A DNA stretch of 64,000 nucleotides. It comes from Lachnospiraceae bacterium UBA3638 (GTDB lineage: Bacteria; Bacillota; Clostridia; Lachnospirales; Lachnospiraceae). The translations under genes and the position numbers were made by a program. Below, piece after piece: positions 51,441-60,733 of this stretch. Below the pieces are notes generated by a model. The model ran no database searches. It saw only the letters and a list, made by a program, of their open reading frames with translations, and had not been told where the DNA came from. The stretch covers positions 17,556 to 81,555 of the forward strand of contig DFKT01000055.1 of the NCBI GenBank assembly GCA_002373595.1. The letters are read 5' to 3'. Each line of letters begins with the position of its first letter. Position 1 is the first letter of the stretch.

Positions 51441-52158
51441 TGTTCTCCTCCTTCCTATCTTCGGGAGTGCCGAGTTTATTCTCCTCTGCTCCGCCTATCT
51501 CAGGTTTTTTCTTTCCGAGGAAAGTCTTCCTCTCGGTTCCTTTGATAAGCCTTACGATATTGGATCTGTGCTGCCAGTAAGCAAGTACCATCAGCGCAAA
51601 AGTTATACCATACATCTCATAAAGGGCAGCCTGCGGCATTCCGAAGAGTCCCAGCTGGCCGCATATGAGCATATGGATAAAGAATCCCGCATAAAGGATA
51701 AGCGATCCGAGTGATACATAATGAGTAACAAAAAATGGAATAAAGAAATAGCACAGCCCTAACGGAAGGATGAGAAGCTCAGGCTGTAAAAAACTGAATG
51801 CTATGATCGTTCCGCCTGTAGCCGCTATGCCCTTTCCTCCTTTAAATCCCATATAGAAAGGAAAATCATGGGCAAGCACGCATCCGACTCCGCACCACAT
51901 AACGAGCAGATGCAGCAAACTTCCGTAAGTCTCCCCAAAGAGAAACCTGACTATGACAGCGGCTATGATACCCTTCGCCATATCTCCCGCAAACACAGTA
52001 AGTCCGGCTTTTCTTCCAAGGACTCTCAGTGCATTGGTCGATCCGGAGTTTCCGCTTCCGTATTTCCTGATATCTATCCCGTTTATCTTTCCGACTATGA
52101 AAGCAGTCTGAAACAAACCGAATGCATATCCGATAAGAAAACTGTAAAGTCTTACCAT
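51433..52158 (-). CDS. plsY: Acyl-phosphate:glycerol-3-phosphate acyltransferase
   Basis: Membrane enzyme that acylates glycerol-3-phosphate with acyl phosphate, the first step of phospholipid synthesis. The 241-residue protein has five or six helices and the family motifs IRKYGSGNSGSTNALRVLG, FKGGKGIAATGG and the third loop with HRSNIVRLIKGTE. A charged 35-40-residue tail rich in K and E follows the core, making it longer than the usual roughly 200 residues. The ATG at 52158 shares a base with the der stop. GAGGAG precedes it. Confidence 0.93.
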   Translation of the reverse strand: MVRLYSFLIGYAFGLFQTAFIVGKINGIDIRKYGSGNSGSTNALRVLGRKAGLTVFAGDMAKGIIAAVIVRFLFGETYGSLLHLLVMWCGVGCVLAHDFPFYMGFKGGKGIAATGGTIIAFSFLQPELLILPLGLCYFFIPFFVTHYVSLGSLILYAGFFIHMLICGQLGLFGMPQAALYEMYGITFALMVLAYWQHRSNIVRLIKGTERKTFLGKKKPEIGGAEENKLGTPEDRKEENNG

Positions 52159-53495
52159 CACTTCTCCTCGTTTCGCTCCCTGATAATGAATTTAAGAGGA
52201 GTTCCCTTAAATCCGAAGCTCTGTCTTATCTGATTCTCGATATATCTCGTATAAGAAAAATGCATTAATTCTTTGTCATTTACAAAAATGACAAAAGTAG
52301 GAGGTGCGATAGCCACCTGGGTGATGTAATAGAGCCTGAGTATCTTGCCCTTGTCATTGGGAGGCTGCTGCATCGCTACGGCCTCAGTCATGATCTCGTT
52401 GAGAGCACCCGTGGATACGCGTTTTGTCTGGCTCTCATGAACTGCATCAATGAGATCATAAAGCTTGATCAGTCTCTGACCGGTCTGCGCCGATACGAAA
52501 AGTATCTCGGCATAGGTCATGAATGAAAGAATCTGCTTTATATCAGCCGTAAATTTGTTCATGGTCTTGTCATCTTTTTCGACTTTATCCCATTTATTTA
52601 CGACAATTATCACTGCTTTGCCTCTGTCGTGAGCAATACCCGCTATCTTGGCATCCTGCTCGGTTACGCCTTCCGAAGCATCGATCACAAGCACCGCTAT
52701 GTCAGCTCTTTCTACAGCACTGACTGTGCGAAGGATCATATAATGCTCGAGATCTTCTTTGATCTTATTCTTCCTGCGAAGGCCGGCAGTATCGATAAAT
52801 ACATATTCTTTTCCGTTGTATTTAACATCGGCATCGACAGCATCCCTGGTGGTACCTGCTATATCAGAAACGATCAGTCTGTCCTCGCCGATCAGCTTGT
52901 TGATGATCGAAGACTTGCCGACATTGGGCTTTCCGATGATAGCAATGTGAGGTCTGGTATCCTCAACTTCATCCGGGTCACCCGGAGTAAGATCTGCGCA
53001 GATCTCGTCAAGCAGTTCTCCGAAACCAAGCTTCCCCATAGCGGACACGGGGAAGGGCTCTCCTATGCCAAGATTGTAAAACTCATAGACATCCGCTTCC
53101 ATCTTGGCGAAATTATCGACTTTATTGACTACAAGGATGACTTTCTTGCCGGATCTGCGAAGCATATCGGCAACGCCGGCATCCGCATCCTGTATTCCGC
53201 TCCTGACATCGGTCACAAAGAGTATTACATCCGATGTATCTATAGCGATCTGAGCCTGCTCACGCATCTGAGAAAGAAGGATATCCTTGCTCTCGGGCTC
53301 TATTCCGCCCGTATCGATAAGCGTAAAGCTGTAATTCTGCCATGTTACGTCAGCATATATACGGTCCCTGGTGATACCGGGCGTATCCTCAACTATCGAT
53401 ATCCTCTCCCCCGCAAGCGCATTAAAAAGAGTGGACTTTCCCACGTTAGGGCGTCCAACTACCGCTACTATCTGTTTTCGCTTGCCGTTAACCAT
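52158..53495 (-). CDS. der: Ribosome biogenesis GTPase Der (EngA)
   Basis: Double-GTPase needed for 50S subunit maturation. The 445-residue protein has two G domains: the first with GRPNVGKST, DTGGIEP and NKVDN, the second (from about residue 175) with GKPNVGKSS, DTAGLRR and NKWDK. A C-terminal KH-like domain ends in the family run FKGTPLKFIIRER. It lies between a DUF512 protein and plsY, an order common in Clostridia. Confidence 0.96.
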   Translation of the reverse strand: MVNGKRKQIVAVVGRPNVGKSTLFNALAGERISIVEDTPGITRDRIYADVTWQNYSFTLIDTGGIEPESKDILLSQMREQAQIAIDTSDVILFVTDVRSGIQDADAGVADMLRRSGKKVILVVNKVDNFAKMEADVYEFYNLGIGEPFPVSAMGKLGFGELLDEICADLTPGDPDEVEDTRPHIAIIGKPNVGKSSIINKLIGEDRLIVSDIAGTTRDAVDADVKYNGKEYVFIDTAGLRRKNKIKEDLEHYMILRTVSAVERADIAVLVIDASEGVTEQDAKIAGIAHDRGKAVIIVVNKWDKVEKDDKTMNKFTADIKQILSFMTYAEILFVSAQTGQRLIKLYDLIDAVHESQTKRVSTGALNEIMTEAVAMQQPPNDKGKILRLYYITQVAIAPPTFVIFVNDKELMHFSYTRYIENQIRQSFGFKGTPLKFIIRERNEEK

Positions 53496-53512
53496 CTATC
53501 TACCTTTGATCC

Positions 53513-54862
53513 TTAATTTCCCAGTAATTTATCCAAAAGATCACATCCGCTTAATTTTATCGTACTGACGGGTACTTGTAAAGAATCCATAACCTCTGAG
53601 AGCGTCACATCATCAAGGAAAACATCCTCTCCCGCGCGGAGCATATTTACTGGGATAAAGAGTTCCTCGCCTATTTCCTTACCCTTAAGCTGATCTCTGA
53701 GATCCGAACCTGTTATAAGACCCGAAACTGTTATCCTCTCACCGAAAAAACGGTTCTCTATGCAGAAGACATTGATCTTAAGACCCTCGAACTTTCCTTC
53801 ACAGGCATCGGAGAGTTCTCTTAACAGGCCGTAAGCCAGCTTACCGGTGGCAAGGCTTATAGTCCTTTTCCTGTACGACGATGAAAGGTCATCGGCATGG
53901 ATCCTTAAATGATCGTTAAGTGCCTCATAGAAGGCATTCTTGAGCATCCTGACCATCCCGACACCGTTCTCAAGCTGCAGATAACCGTCATATCTGTCCT
54001 CTTCAGGCACCTCATATCCGGCATTTATATACCACTCATCGCTGGCATGTATGAAATGGATCCCGTGCTTCTCATAGCACTCTTTCTGATACTTTTCAAT
54101 AAGGGCTATAACTGCTCTCGAATCATCAGGTTCAAAAGGTTCCAAATGACAGAGGCCTTCCCTGTACTTAGTGAGTCCTACGGGAACAACTGATACACTC
54201 TCCAGCACAGGAGCGTATTTCATCATCTCTTTGATGGAAAACTCGAGCTCGTCACCGTCATTTATCCCCTTACAGAGCACGATCTGGCCGTTCATGGTAA
54301 GGCCTGCTTCATAGAGCCTGTCGAGATTCTTAAGCGCATCCCCCGCAAATCTGTTCCCCAGCATCTTGCATCTGAGCTCAGGATTCATCGTATGAATGGA
54401 GATATTTATCGGAGAAAGCCTGTATTTGATGATACGGTCCAGATCTTTCCCGGAGATATTGGTAAGAGTAATATAATTGCCCTGCAGGAAGCTAAGCCTG
54501 GAATCGTCGTCCTTGAAATAGAGGGTAGGTCTCATTCCTTTGGGCATCTGATCGATAAAGCAGAAAATACACTTATTCCTGCAGGATCTGTAATTGTCCA
54601 TCAGGCCGTTCTCAAAGACTATGCCAAGGTCCTCATCCTCGTCCTTTTCGATATCAAATTCCCATTCCTCACCGTCCTCTTTCTCGATGACGACTGTAAG
54701 TACTTCGCTTTGCGTCAGATATTGATAATCAAAGATGTCTTCCAAAGGATTTCCGTCAATAGAAATAAGGGCATCTCCCGAACAGATGCCCAATTCTTCG
54801 GCGATACTTCCCTTGACCACCGATCGGATTATATGTTTTTTGTCTTTATCAGATCTCAACAT
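53513..54862 (-). CDS. DUF512 radical-SAM protein with N-terminal PDZ-like domain
   Basis: 449 residues. The N-terminal PDZ-like domain (about 12-60) includes GSIAEELGICSGDALISIDG. A radical-SAM-like cluster motif CRNKCIFCFIDQMPKGMR follows, with RLSFLQGNYITLTN. The C-terminal DUF512 domain contains WYINAGYEVPEEDRYDGYLQLENG. The function is unknown; the family is widespread in anaerobic Firmicutes and almost always next to der. The frame is open upstream through the end of prs, but that part is prs read in another frame. The ATG at 54862 overlaps the prs end by 14 bases and gives the family N-terminus. Confidence 0.88.
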   Translation of the reverse strand: MLRSDKDKKHIIRSVVKGSIAEELGICSGDALISIDGNPLEDIFDYQYLTQSEVLTVVIEKEDGEEWEFDIEKDEDEDLGIVFENGLMDNYRSCRNKCIFCFIDQMPKGMRPTLYFKDDDSRLSFLQGNYITLTNISGKDLDRIIKYRLSPINISIHTMNPELRCKMLGNRFAGDALKNLDRLYEAGLTMNGQIVLCKGINDGDELEFSIKEMMKYAPVLESVSVVPVGLTKYREGLCHLEPFEPDDSRAVIALIEKYQKECYEKHGIHFIHASDEWYINAGYEVPEEDRYDGYLQLENGVGMVRMLKNAFYEALNDHLRIHADDLSSSYRKRTISLATGKLAYGLLRELSDACEGKFEGLKINVFCIENRFFGERITVSGLITGSDLRDQLKGKEIGEELFIPVNMLRAGEDVFLDDVTLSEVMDSLQVPVSTIKLSGCDLLDKLLGN

Positions 54863-56039
54863 TCTCGCGCGCGTTGTAGCTTTCAAGTATTGCGTGCATC
54901 TTCTCGGTATTGTCGAGAACATTGGCCATCGACGAATCATGATTCATGAAATCAACTATCGAAGCTATGAATTTACTCATATCAGCCTCGATAAAGTAAG
55001 GTCTGTCATAGAGCTCCGGAGGCAGATAAGTGAGATTGGTAGTGATCACTTTGTCAAAATATCCCTTCTCATAAGCCTCATCAAAGCTGTCCAGGCCATC
55101 TGTAAAAAGTCCGAACGAAGTACAGATAAATACTCGTCTGGCATTCATTTCCTTTAACTGGCGTGCAGTATCGATCATACTTCCGCCTGAGGAGATCATA
55201 TCATCGATGATAACGACATCCTTGCTGTCCACTCTGTCTCCGAGGAACTCGTGAGCCACGATCGGATTCTTACCGTTTACTATCCTGGTATAGTCACGTC
55301 TCTTGTAGAACATGCCGGTATTGATACCGCATACGTTTGCAAAATATATCGCACGGTCAAGAGCACCCTCGTCGGGTGAAATGACTACCATGTGATCCTC
55401 ATCAACGAGCAGATCGCTCTCATTTCTAAGCAGAGCCTTGATAAATGAATATGAAGTCATGAAATTGTCAAATCCGCCGATGGGTATGGAATTGGCTACT
55501 CTGGGATCATGAGCATCGAAAGTGATGAAATTGTCGATACCCATATTGTTAAGCTCCTCGAGTGCATAAGCCGCATCAAGTGACTCTCTTCCGTTACGTC
55601 TGTGCTGTCTGCCTTCATAGAGGAAGGGCATTATGACGTTTATCCTGGTGGCTTTACCCCCGATAGCGCTGATCACTCTTTTAAGATCCTGGAAATGATC
55701 ATCGGGGGACATATGATTGGTATATCCGTTCATCTCATAGGTGATCGAATGGTTCATTACATCTACGAGTATGAATATATCCTTACCTCTGGATGACTCG
55801 ATAAGTCTGGCCTTGCTCTCGCCGCTTCCGAATCTGGGTATCTGATATTTAAGCCTGTAATCCTGCTCCTGATATCCATGGAACGCGGGATCGTTCTTAA
55901 CCATATCGTTATGTATCTGTTTGCGGAATTCCACGAGATACCTGTTGATCCTGTCTCCCATCGAAGCCATTGAGGGGAGAACTATCAGCTTAAGAGGTGC
56001 CACGGGCATCGCATTTTCAAGTTGGGATACGTTAGCCAT
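54849..56039 (-). CDS. prs: Ribose-phosphate pyrophosphokinase
   Basis: Makes PRPP from ribose-5-phosphate and ATP for nucleotide, His and Trp synthesis. The 396-residue protein is longer than the usual roughly 315, with an N-terminal extension and insertions as in other clostridial versions. Key blocks are INVIMPFLYEGRQHRR, TFDAHDPRVAN, VVISPDEGALDRA, the flexible loop KRRDYTRIVNG and the PRPP loop VIIDDMISSGGSM. A strong promoter (56084-56112) precedes it, and it leads the operon prs-DUF512-der-plsY-gpsA. Confidence 0.93.
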   Translation of the reverse strand: MANVSQLENAMPVAPLKLIVLPSMASMGDRINRYLVEFRKQIHNDMVKNDPAFHGYQEQDYRLKYQIPRFGSGESKARLIESSRGKDIFILVDVMNHSITYEMNGYTNHMSPDDHFQDLKRVISAIGGKATRINVIMPFLYEGRQHRRNGRESLDAAYALEELNNMGIDNFITFDAHDPRVANSIPIGGFDNFMTSYSFIKALLRNESDLLVDEDHMVVISPDEGALDRAIYFANVCGINTGMFYKRRDYTRIVNGKNPIVAHEFLGDRVDSKDVVIIDDMISSGGSMIDTARQLKEMNARRVFICTSFGLFTDGLDSFDEAYEKGYFDKVITTNLTYLPPELYDRPYFIEADMSKFIASIVDFMNHDSSMANVLDNTEKMHAILESYNARENVEI

Positions 56040-56083
56040 ATTACTCCTTTTTTAACAAAAGTTCGGACACTTTGTCCTGTATA

Positions 56084-56112
56084 ATTCTATTTATGATGAG
56101 GGGGTGTGTCAA
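56084..56112 (-). promoter_or_regulatory. Strong sigma-A-type promoter of the prs operon
   Basis: Minus-strand TTGACA (56107-56112, perfect -35), 17-base spacer, TAGAAT (56084-56089). The leader of about 38 bases contains a small hairpin GGACA-AAG-TGTCC (56065-56077) and AAAAAAGGAG before the start codon. Confidence 0.85.
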
Positions 56113-56125
56113 GTTATGCCGCATG

Positions 56126-56413
56126 TCACATCTTGATCTTGCTCTTGATCTTGTCCATGGAATCGACAAACAAAAGGATCTCGGCAACCACCTCGTAAAG
56201 TTCCGGAGGTATCATCTCTCCGATCTCGAGTTTTGACAGAGTATCAGCCAGCTTATCATCCCTGTGAACAGGCACATCGGCTTCCTTTGCCTTCTCAATT
56301 ATCCTGTCTGCCAGAGCGCCCTTTCCGGATGCTATTACCTTCGGCGCGTCATCCGACGGATCATATTCCAGAGCTACCGCTGTTTTTACTTTTCTCTTCT
56401 CTTCATCAGCCAT
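56126..56413 (-). CDS. FlhB C-terminal-domain homologue (YlqH-like)
   Basis: 95 residues corresponding to the cytoplasmic C-terminal domain of FlhB/EscU export-switch proteins, without the membrane part. TAVALEYDPSDDAPKVIASGKG and DKLADTLSKLEIGEMIPPELYEVVAEIL fit that domain. The autocleavage NPTH motif is replaced by DPSD, so self-cleavage is not expected. In B. subtilis ylqH lies in the same rnhB-ylqG-ylqH order. Function is unknown; no flagellar genes occur in this window. It begins right at the stop of the FliK-like gene. Confidence 0.85.
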   Translation of the reverse strand: MADEEKRKVKTAVALEYDPSDDAPKVIASGKGALADRIIEKAKEADVPVHRDDKLADTLSKLEIGEMIPPELYEVVAEILLFVDSMDKIKSKIKM

Positions 56414-56414
56414 A

Positions 56415-58343
56415 TCAAGTCCTTATATCAAAACCTCTGTCGGTTCCTTTAAATCTGTCCGCTCCTATGAGAAGCACATTGACACCGCCAGCTTCCAGAG
56501 CGTCCTTCTGCTCCTTATCCTCGCTCTCACCTCTGACAGACATCTTGGCCGAGATGGAATACCCTCTTTTTTCAAGTCTGGCAGTGAGGATATCCATATG
56601 ATCATTCAGGAAATCAAGGATCTCATCATCTTGCACATAAAACTGCGTGCTTACCTTAGGTTCTATGGATCTGATATCCATAGCCACATATACATCCACA
56701 GGCCCCAGATGGTCCATATCGAGATGAAGCAGTGCACTTACGGTTCCTTCGTTTGATGACAATTTCTTACCGTTCGTATATACATACAGATCGCCGTGTC
56801 TGTTATCTCCGCCGGGGAATCTGATGGGAAGCTGTATATATGCATACATCTGATTGATCTGGTTTAGGAAATCAATATTTGCGCTCATATTATTAACGCT
56901 CTGCATAGCCTGGGAATTCTGCATTCCTGCACTTTCGAGCGCTCCGCCGACGGTCTTAAGCTGCGACACAAGCCTGTCATAGAGATCCTTTACTTTTTCC
57001 TTATCCGCTACATCCTCCGCCGGGATAGATGATTGCAGATTAAGCACATCCTTAAGAGCACCTCTTACCGTATCGTTTGAAAGCAGATTTTTAAGGGTTT
57101 CGGTATCTCCTCCGGTCAGAGCTTTGTTAACAAGGTCCTGAGTACCGGTAAGAAGGTTCTTAAGATCAAGCTCGCGGTAGCTTTCATTTCCGGTCATTCT
57201 CACCAGTTCATCAGCTAAGCTCTGTCTGATATCCGAAGGGTCTCTTGAAATATATAACTGTGAGCCGTTATTATCCGAATCTGCAGATACCGAAGCATTT
57301 TTTGATTCGATCCCGGCTTCCGGCTTTTCGGTCTCTGTCATCTGACCAAGGAGTCTTAAAGCCTTCGAAGCAGCATCGTCATTCTTTACGATATCTGTTC
57401 CGCCCGCTGATTCTTTATTCTCGGAAGCAACGGCAGCGGATCTTATTTCTGTCATATTTGGATCGAGTATAGTTTTCGAGCTTATATTCTCCGAGATCAC
57501 TTTACCCGATACATCGCTGACTTCGGCGCCTTTTCCTTCTCCCGCAGACAAAGAAGCATCGCCCGCCTGCTTTGCTGAGGCAGCATTCTCACCGGCTTTT
57601 TCAGATGTAAGCTCACCTGCCCGAAGCTCACTTCCGCTTATACTTTCGGGTATTTCGAACGAAGTCACCGCTTCCGACAGTCCGTTAAAGACCTTTGCCG
57701 CACCTTCCGGATCGCCTTTTGATACCAGATCGAGTATCGCATTATCTATTCTTTCCGATACATCTTTCATCCCTGATTCTATGGTATATGAGAGGTTCTT
57801 ATATGCGGATATCTGTTCGAGATTTTCCTGATTAACAGGGACTCCCAGCCTCTTCAGATCGACGGCATCGGCAATATTCGCTCCGGGATTCATATTGATA
57901 CCTGACATCATCTGTTGGAGAGAACTTCTGTCTACCGACAGGCCGTTCTTCATCATGAGAGATGTCATCTCCACACTGCTTTCGTTAACCGGCAGGCCGG
58001 CCATGGTCAGAGCTTTGAGGACATTGGGATCCGTGGAAGTATTGGTATAAAGCGGGCTTAATGTGACTCCCGCACCGCTTCCTCTAACCTCAAAAGTGAT
58101 ATTTTTGCCAACTTCAATACCGACGCCCTCATCCACATGGGCGTTTACGGTCTGCTGATTGGGAAGTTTAAGTGTGATATCATTTCCGTCGCGGCTTACT
58201 ACCTGAGCCTGAAATGTCTGACCCGCGCGGAGCGAAGAAAGATCTGCCCCTCCTGACCGGGGAGCGTTTTCGGATCGTACCGATGATACATTATCCGTTT
58301 GCTGTATGGGACTTGTCTTGAATAAATCCCTTATAGAAACCAT
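56415..58343 (-). CDS. FliK-like protein (flagellar hook-length control C-terminal domain)
   Basis: 642 residues with no signal or membrane segment. The N-terminal region (about 35-105) is a small beta domain starting LRAGQTFQAQVVSRDG. The middle (about 215-400) is low-complexity, rich in S, A, E and D. The C-terminal part (about 515-620) fits the Flg_hook domain: LPIRFPGG, LLHLDMDHLGPVDVYVAM and LTARLEKRGYSI. Position next to rnhB and an FlhB-C homologue matches ylqG of B. subtilis. A flagellar role is uncertain because no other flagellar gene is seen. Confidence 0.82.
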   Translation of the reverse strand: MVSIRDLFKTSPIQQTDNVSSVRSENAPRSGGADLSSLRAGQTFQAQVVSRDGNDITLKLPNQQTVNAHVDEGVGIEVGKNITFEVRGSGAGVTLSPLYTNTSTDPNVLKALTMAGLPVNESSVEMTSLMMKNGLSVDRSSLQQMMSGINMNPGANIADAVDLKRLGVPVNQENLEQISAYKNLSYTIESGMKDVSERIDNAILDLVSKGDPEGAAKVFNGLSEAVTSFEIPESISGSELRAGELTSEKAGENAASAKQAGDASLSAGEGKGAEVSDVSGKVISENISSKTILDPNMTEIRSAAVASENKESAGGTDIVKNDDAASKALRLLGQMTETEKPEAGIESKNASVSADSDNNGSQLYISRDPSDIRQSLADELVRMTGNESYRELDLKNLLTGTQDLVNKALTGGDTETLKNLLSNDTVRGALKDVLNLQSSIPAEDVADKEKVKDLYDRLVSQLKTVGGALESAGMQNSQAMQSVNNMSANIDFLNQINQMYAYIQLPIRFPGGDNRHGDLYVYTNGKKLSSNEGTVSALLHLDMDHLGPVDVYVAMDIRSIEPKVSTQFYVQDDEILDFLNDHMDILTARLEKRGYSISAKMSVRGESEDKEQKDALEAGGVNVLLIGADRFKGTDRGFDIRT

Positions 58344-58352
58344 GTAAATCCC

Positions 58353-59108
58353 TTATATATAATCATGTATGAAAGATCTTCTGTGTATCGGCGTAGGTCC
58401 GAGCCTTTTAAGAGCTTCTATATGCTCTCCTGTACCGTATCCGACATTCTTGGCAAATCCGTATCCGGGATATATGCGATCGTATTCGACCATCTCACGG
58501 TCCCTCGTTACCTTGGCGAGTATGCTGGCCGCTCCTATCGATATGCTCTTGGCATCTCCTTTTATGATGGGAACCTGCCTGATATCTACTCCCGGTATAG
58601 TCACTGCATCGTTTAGCAGAAGATCGGGAGATACTGAAAGCGTTGAAATAGCCTCTCTCATTGCTTCATATGTTGCCTGGAGTATATTTATCTCGTCAAT
58701 CCTCCGGGGTGAGGCATGTCCCACCGCGCAGGCAACCGCCTTTTCCTTTATTTCATCATAGAGTCTCTCTCTTACTTTTTCGGATAATTTCTTGGAATCA
58801 TTAATATACAGAATGTCACAATCTTTGGGAAAAATGACTGCTCCTGCGACGACAGGGCCCGCGAAGGGACCTCTTCCGACTTCATCTATTCCGCAGATAT
58901 AGCTGCAATCAGGGTACTTTCTTTCAAACTCCCAGAGCGCATCGATCCTGGCCTTTTCCGCCTCTAAGTCTCTGATACGCTTTCTTGCCTTCTCACACTC
59001 CGCGATAACTCCGGCTCTGGTATCGCTCTCAAGCTCTGCGATAACGGGAGCCAGATACTCAGTGGGAGTGTTCTTTAATTTGTTTTTGATCTCTGAAATG
59101 GAAACCAT
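58353..59108 (-). CDS. rnhB: Ribonuclease HII
   Basis: Cuts RNA in RNA-DNA hybrids and removes single ribonucleotides from DNA. The 251-residue protein has an N-terminal roughly 70-residue helical extension (as in B. subtilis RnhB). The catalytic core has GIDEVGRGPFAGPV, NDSKKLSEK, and LLNDAVTIPG carrying the later acidic residue. The open frame extends 64 codons upstream, but that part is lepB read in another frame. The ATG at 59108 follows the lepB stop by one base and gives the family start. Confidence 0.93.
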   Translation of the reverse strand: MVSISEIKNKLKNTPTEYLAPVIAELESDTRAGVIAECEKARKRIRDLEAEKARIDALWEFERKYPDCSYICGIDEVGRGPFAGPVVAGAVIFPKDCDILYINDSKKLSEKVRERLYDEIKEKAVACAVGHASPRRIDEINILQATYEAMREAISTLSVSPDLLLNDAVTIPGVDIRQVPIIKGDAKSISIGAASILAKVTRDREMVEYDRIYPGYGFAKNVGYGTGEHIEALKRLGPTPIHRRSFIHDYI

Positions 59109-59109
59109 C

Positions 59110-59640
59110 TTATCTGAACTTTCCGAACTTTGAAAAAGGCCAGATCCTGATAACCGCTTTACCTGTGATCCTGCTCTTTTTGATATTTCCGACAATAGGG
59201 TATCTGCTGTCCGTCGAATTATTCCTGTTATCACCCATGACGAAGTACTCGTCATCTCCGAGCTGTATATCCTCCCAGGCCACACCGATATGATCGGCAT
59301 CTATGACTTCACGGCCATAATCCTCCTCGAGTATCTCTCCGTTGATGTAGATATTTCCGTTCTCATCGATACGGATCTTCTCACCGGGAAGCGCGATCAC
59401 TCTCTTTATCAGATATACATCATCATGAGGAAATACTATGACATCAAACCTCTCAGGGCCCTTAAATCTGTAAGAGATCTTATCTACCCACAGACTGTCC
59501 CCATTCTGAAGAGTGGTCTCCATGGAGCTGCCGTCAACAACAGTCCTCTGACCGACGAATTTGATGACGAGAAAAGTAAGTCCTAAGATACAGAGAATAT
59601 ATATACCAAGAGAAAAAAGCTCTTTTAATACCTTATTCAT
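59110..59640 (-). CDS. lepB: Signal peptidase I
   Basis: Removes signal peptides from exported proteins on the outer face of the membrane. The 176-residue protein has one N-terminal transmembrane helix (about 10-28). The catalytic serine is in VDGSSMETTL, the catalytic lysine in YLIKRVIALPGE, and box E in VMGDNRNNSTDSR. AAAGGAG precedes the ATG. It is the second of two adjacent, clearly different signal peptidase genes. Confidence 0.93.
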   Translation of the reverse strand: MNKVLKELFSLGIYILCILGLTFLVIKFVGQRTVVDGSSMETTLQNGDSLWVDKISYRFKGPERFDVIVFPHDDVYLIKRVIALPGEKIRIDENGNIYINGEILEEDYGREVIDADHIGVAWEDIQLGDDEYFVMGDNRNNSTDSRYPIVGNIKKSRITGKAVIRIWPFSKFGKFR

Positions 59641-59660
59641 GATGCTCCTTTATATATAGC

Positions 59661-60239
59661 CTATTTGACGATATGCATCTTTCGGCCGTTTCCGGGAAGG
59701 GCCAGCCATACTCGTCCTACTATCTGATCCGCCTTGACGGGACCGATATTTGCAGACCTTGAATCCTCTCCTGATTCCGGATTGTCTCCTACCACAAAAT
59801 ACTCACCGGATGCCAGTGTTATCTCCTGAAATGCGAGCCCCGGATCCTTAAATTTGGTCTTGATCACATCACTCGCACTCCCATTTATATATAATACACC
59901 ATCGATAATCTGCACGCAATCTCCGGGGCCTGCAGCCACTCTCTTGGTATAATAATGGGAGTTCGTGTTTCCGTTGGGGAGGAAAATGATCACATCCCCT
60001 TCCTCGGGGCCCAATATCGTATATGCAAATCTGTTTATCAGGATCTGCTGTTCATGATAGAGTCCGGGTTCCATCGAGGCTCCGACGACCGAAGTCTTCA
60101 TCCCGAAAAAATAAACAAGTATCGTAGCCAGAAATACAGTGATGAATATGGAAATAAGCCATGAGAAGAATTCCTTCACGGCCTTCATGCTTATCGTTTT
60201 TCTTTTCTTATAAAAGGAAAGTCCGGTCTGCTTAGCCAA
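59661..60239 (-). CDS. lepB: Signal peptidase I, second copy
   Basis: The 192-residue paralogue has one transmembrane helix, the serine box VVGASMEPGL, the lysine box YYTKRVAAGPGD and box E VVGDNPESGEDSR. Here the usual MGDNRxxSxDSR reads VGDNPESGEDSR. The frame is open from 60284, but that lies in the rplS terminator. The TTG at 60237-60239 is chosen because AAGGTG sits 5 bases upstream; an ATG at 60188 is the alternative. It is followed 20 bases later by the other lepB. Confidence 0.85.
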   Translation of the reverse strand: MAKQTGLSFYKKRKTISMKAVKEFFSWLISIFITVFLATILVYFFGMKTSVVGASMEPGLYHEQQILINRFAYTILGPEEGDVIIFLPNGNTNSHYYTKRVAAGPGDCVQIIDGVLYINGSASDVIKTKFKDPGLAFQEITLASGEYFVVGDNPESGEDSRSANIGPVKADQIVGRVWLALPGNGRKMHIVK

Positions 60240-60253
60240 ATGATCACCTTCCG

Positions 60254-60293
60254 AAAAAACAAAAGGGCAATCGGGGATACCCACGACTGCCCT
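60254..60293 (-). terminator. Intrinsic terminator after rplS
   Basis: On the minus strand a 10-pair stem (60284-60293 with 60264-60273, one G-U pair) has an inner GGG/CCC and is followed by TTTGTTTTTT. It lies between the rplS stop and the second lepB. Confidence 0.85.
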
Positions 60294-60311
60294 GAAGAAA
60301 CATAAATTTAA

Positions 60312-60659
60312 TTACCTGATAACTTCCTTAACCTTGGCAGCCTTGCCCATACGGTCACGAAGGTAATTAAGCTTAGCACGTCTTACCTTACCGCGGCGAA
60401 CAACCTCGATCTTCTCAACATTGGGAGAGTGAAGGGGCCAGGTCTTCTCAACGCCAACACCGTTACTGGCCTTACGAACGGTGAAAGTCTCGCGGTTGCT
60501 TCCGCCCTGGCGCTTAATTACAACGCCCTCAAAGATCTGGATTCTTTCTCTGTTACCCTCTTTGATCTTGCCGTGTACCCTTACGGTATCTCCGACATTA
60601 AACTCAGGTACTTCCTGCTTAAGCTGTGCTTCTTCGATTTCTTTAATAATATCGCTCAT
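60312..60659 (-). CDS. rplS: 50S ribosomal protein L19
   Basis: Ribosomal protein at the 30S-50S interface, 115 residues. Family blocks are [43 protein letters not shown] and [15 protein letters not shown]. The ATG at 60659 follows AAGGAG; the upstream in-frame ATG overlaps the ribosome site. It has its own promoter, a probable L19 leader and a strong terminator, so it is largely independent of the trmD transcript. Confidence 0.97.
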   Translation of the reverse strand: MSDIIKEIEEAQLKQEVPEFNVGDTVRVHGKIKEGNRERIQIFEGVVIKRQGGSNRETFTVRKASNGVGVEKTWPLHSPNVEKIEVVRRGKVRRAKLNYLRDRMGKAAKVKEVIR

Positions 60660-60727
60660 ATCTGCTCCTTTCATCTCGGATGTTCATGCCGCACCCTTGG
60701 GGCAGAGGACCATCTTCATAACGCAAC
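60660..60727 (-). promoter_or_regulatory. Probable L19 ribosomal-protein leader
   Basis: The roughly 67-base leader between the promoter and rplS has a GATG/CATC closing stem around GTCCTCTGCCCC...GGGTGCGGCATGAA. The CUCUGC and AACAUCC elements resemble the L19 leader of Firmicutes, an autoregulatory RNA. The match is from memory of the motif and is not verified. Confidence 0.5.
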
Positions 60728-60733
60728 TCATAT

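Noticed and set aside
56126-58343. Type III secretion or flagellar locus
   Set aside because: Only the soluble FlhB-like and FliK-like genes are present; no export-gate, ring, rod or filament genes occur in the window.
59109-59300. 64-residue N-terminal extension of RNase HII
   Set aside because: It is the lepB coding region read in another frame; the ATG at 59108 gives the family length and start.
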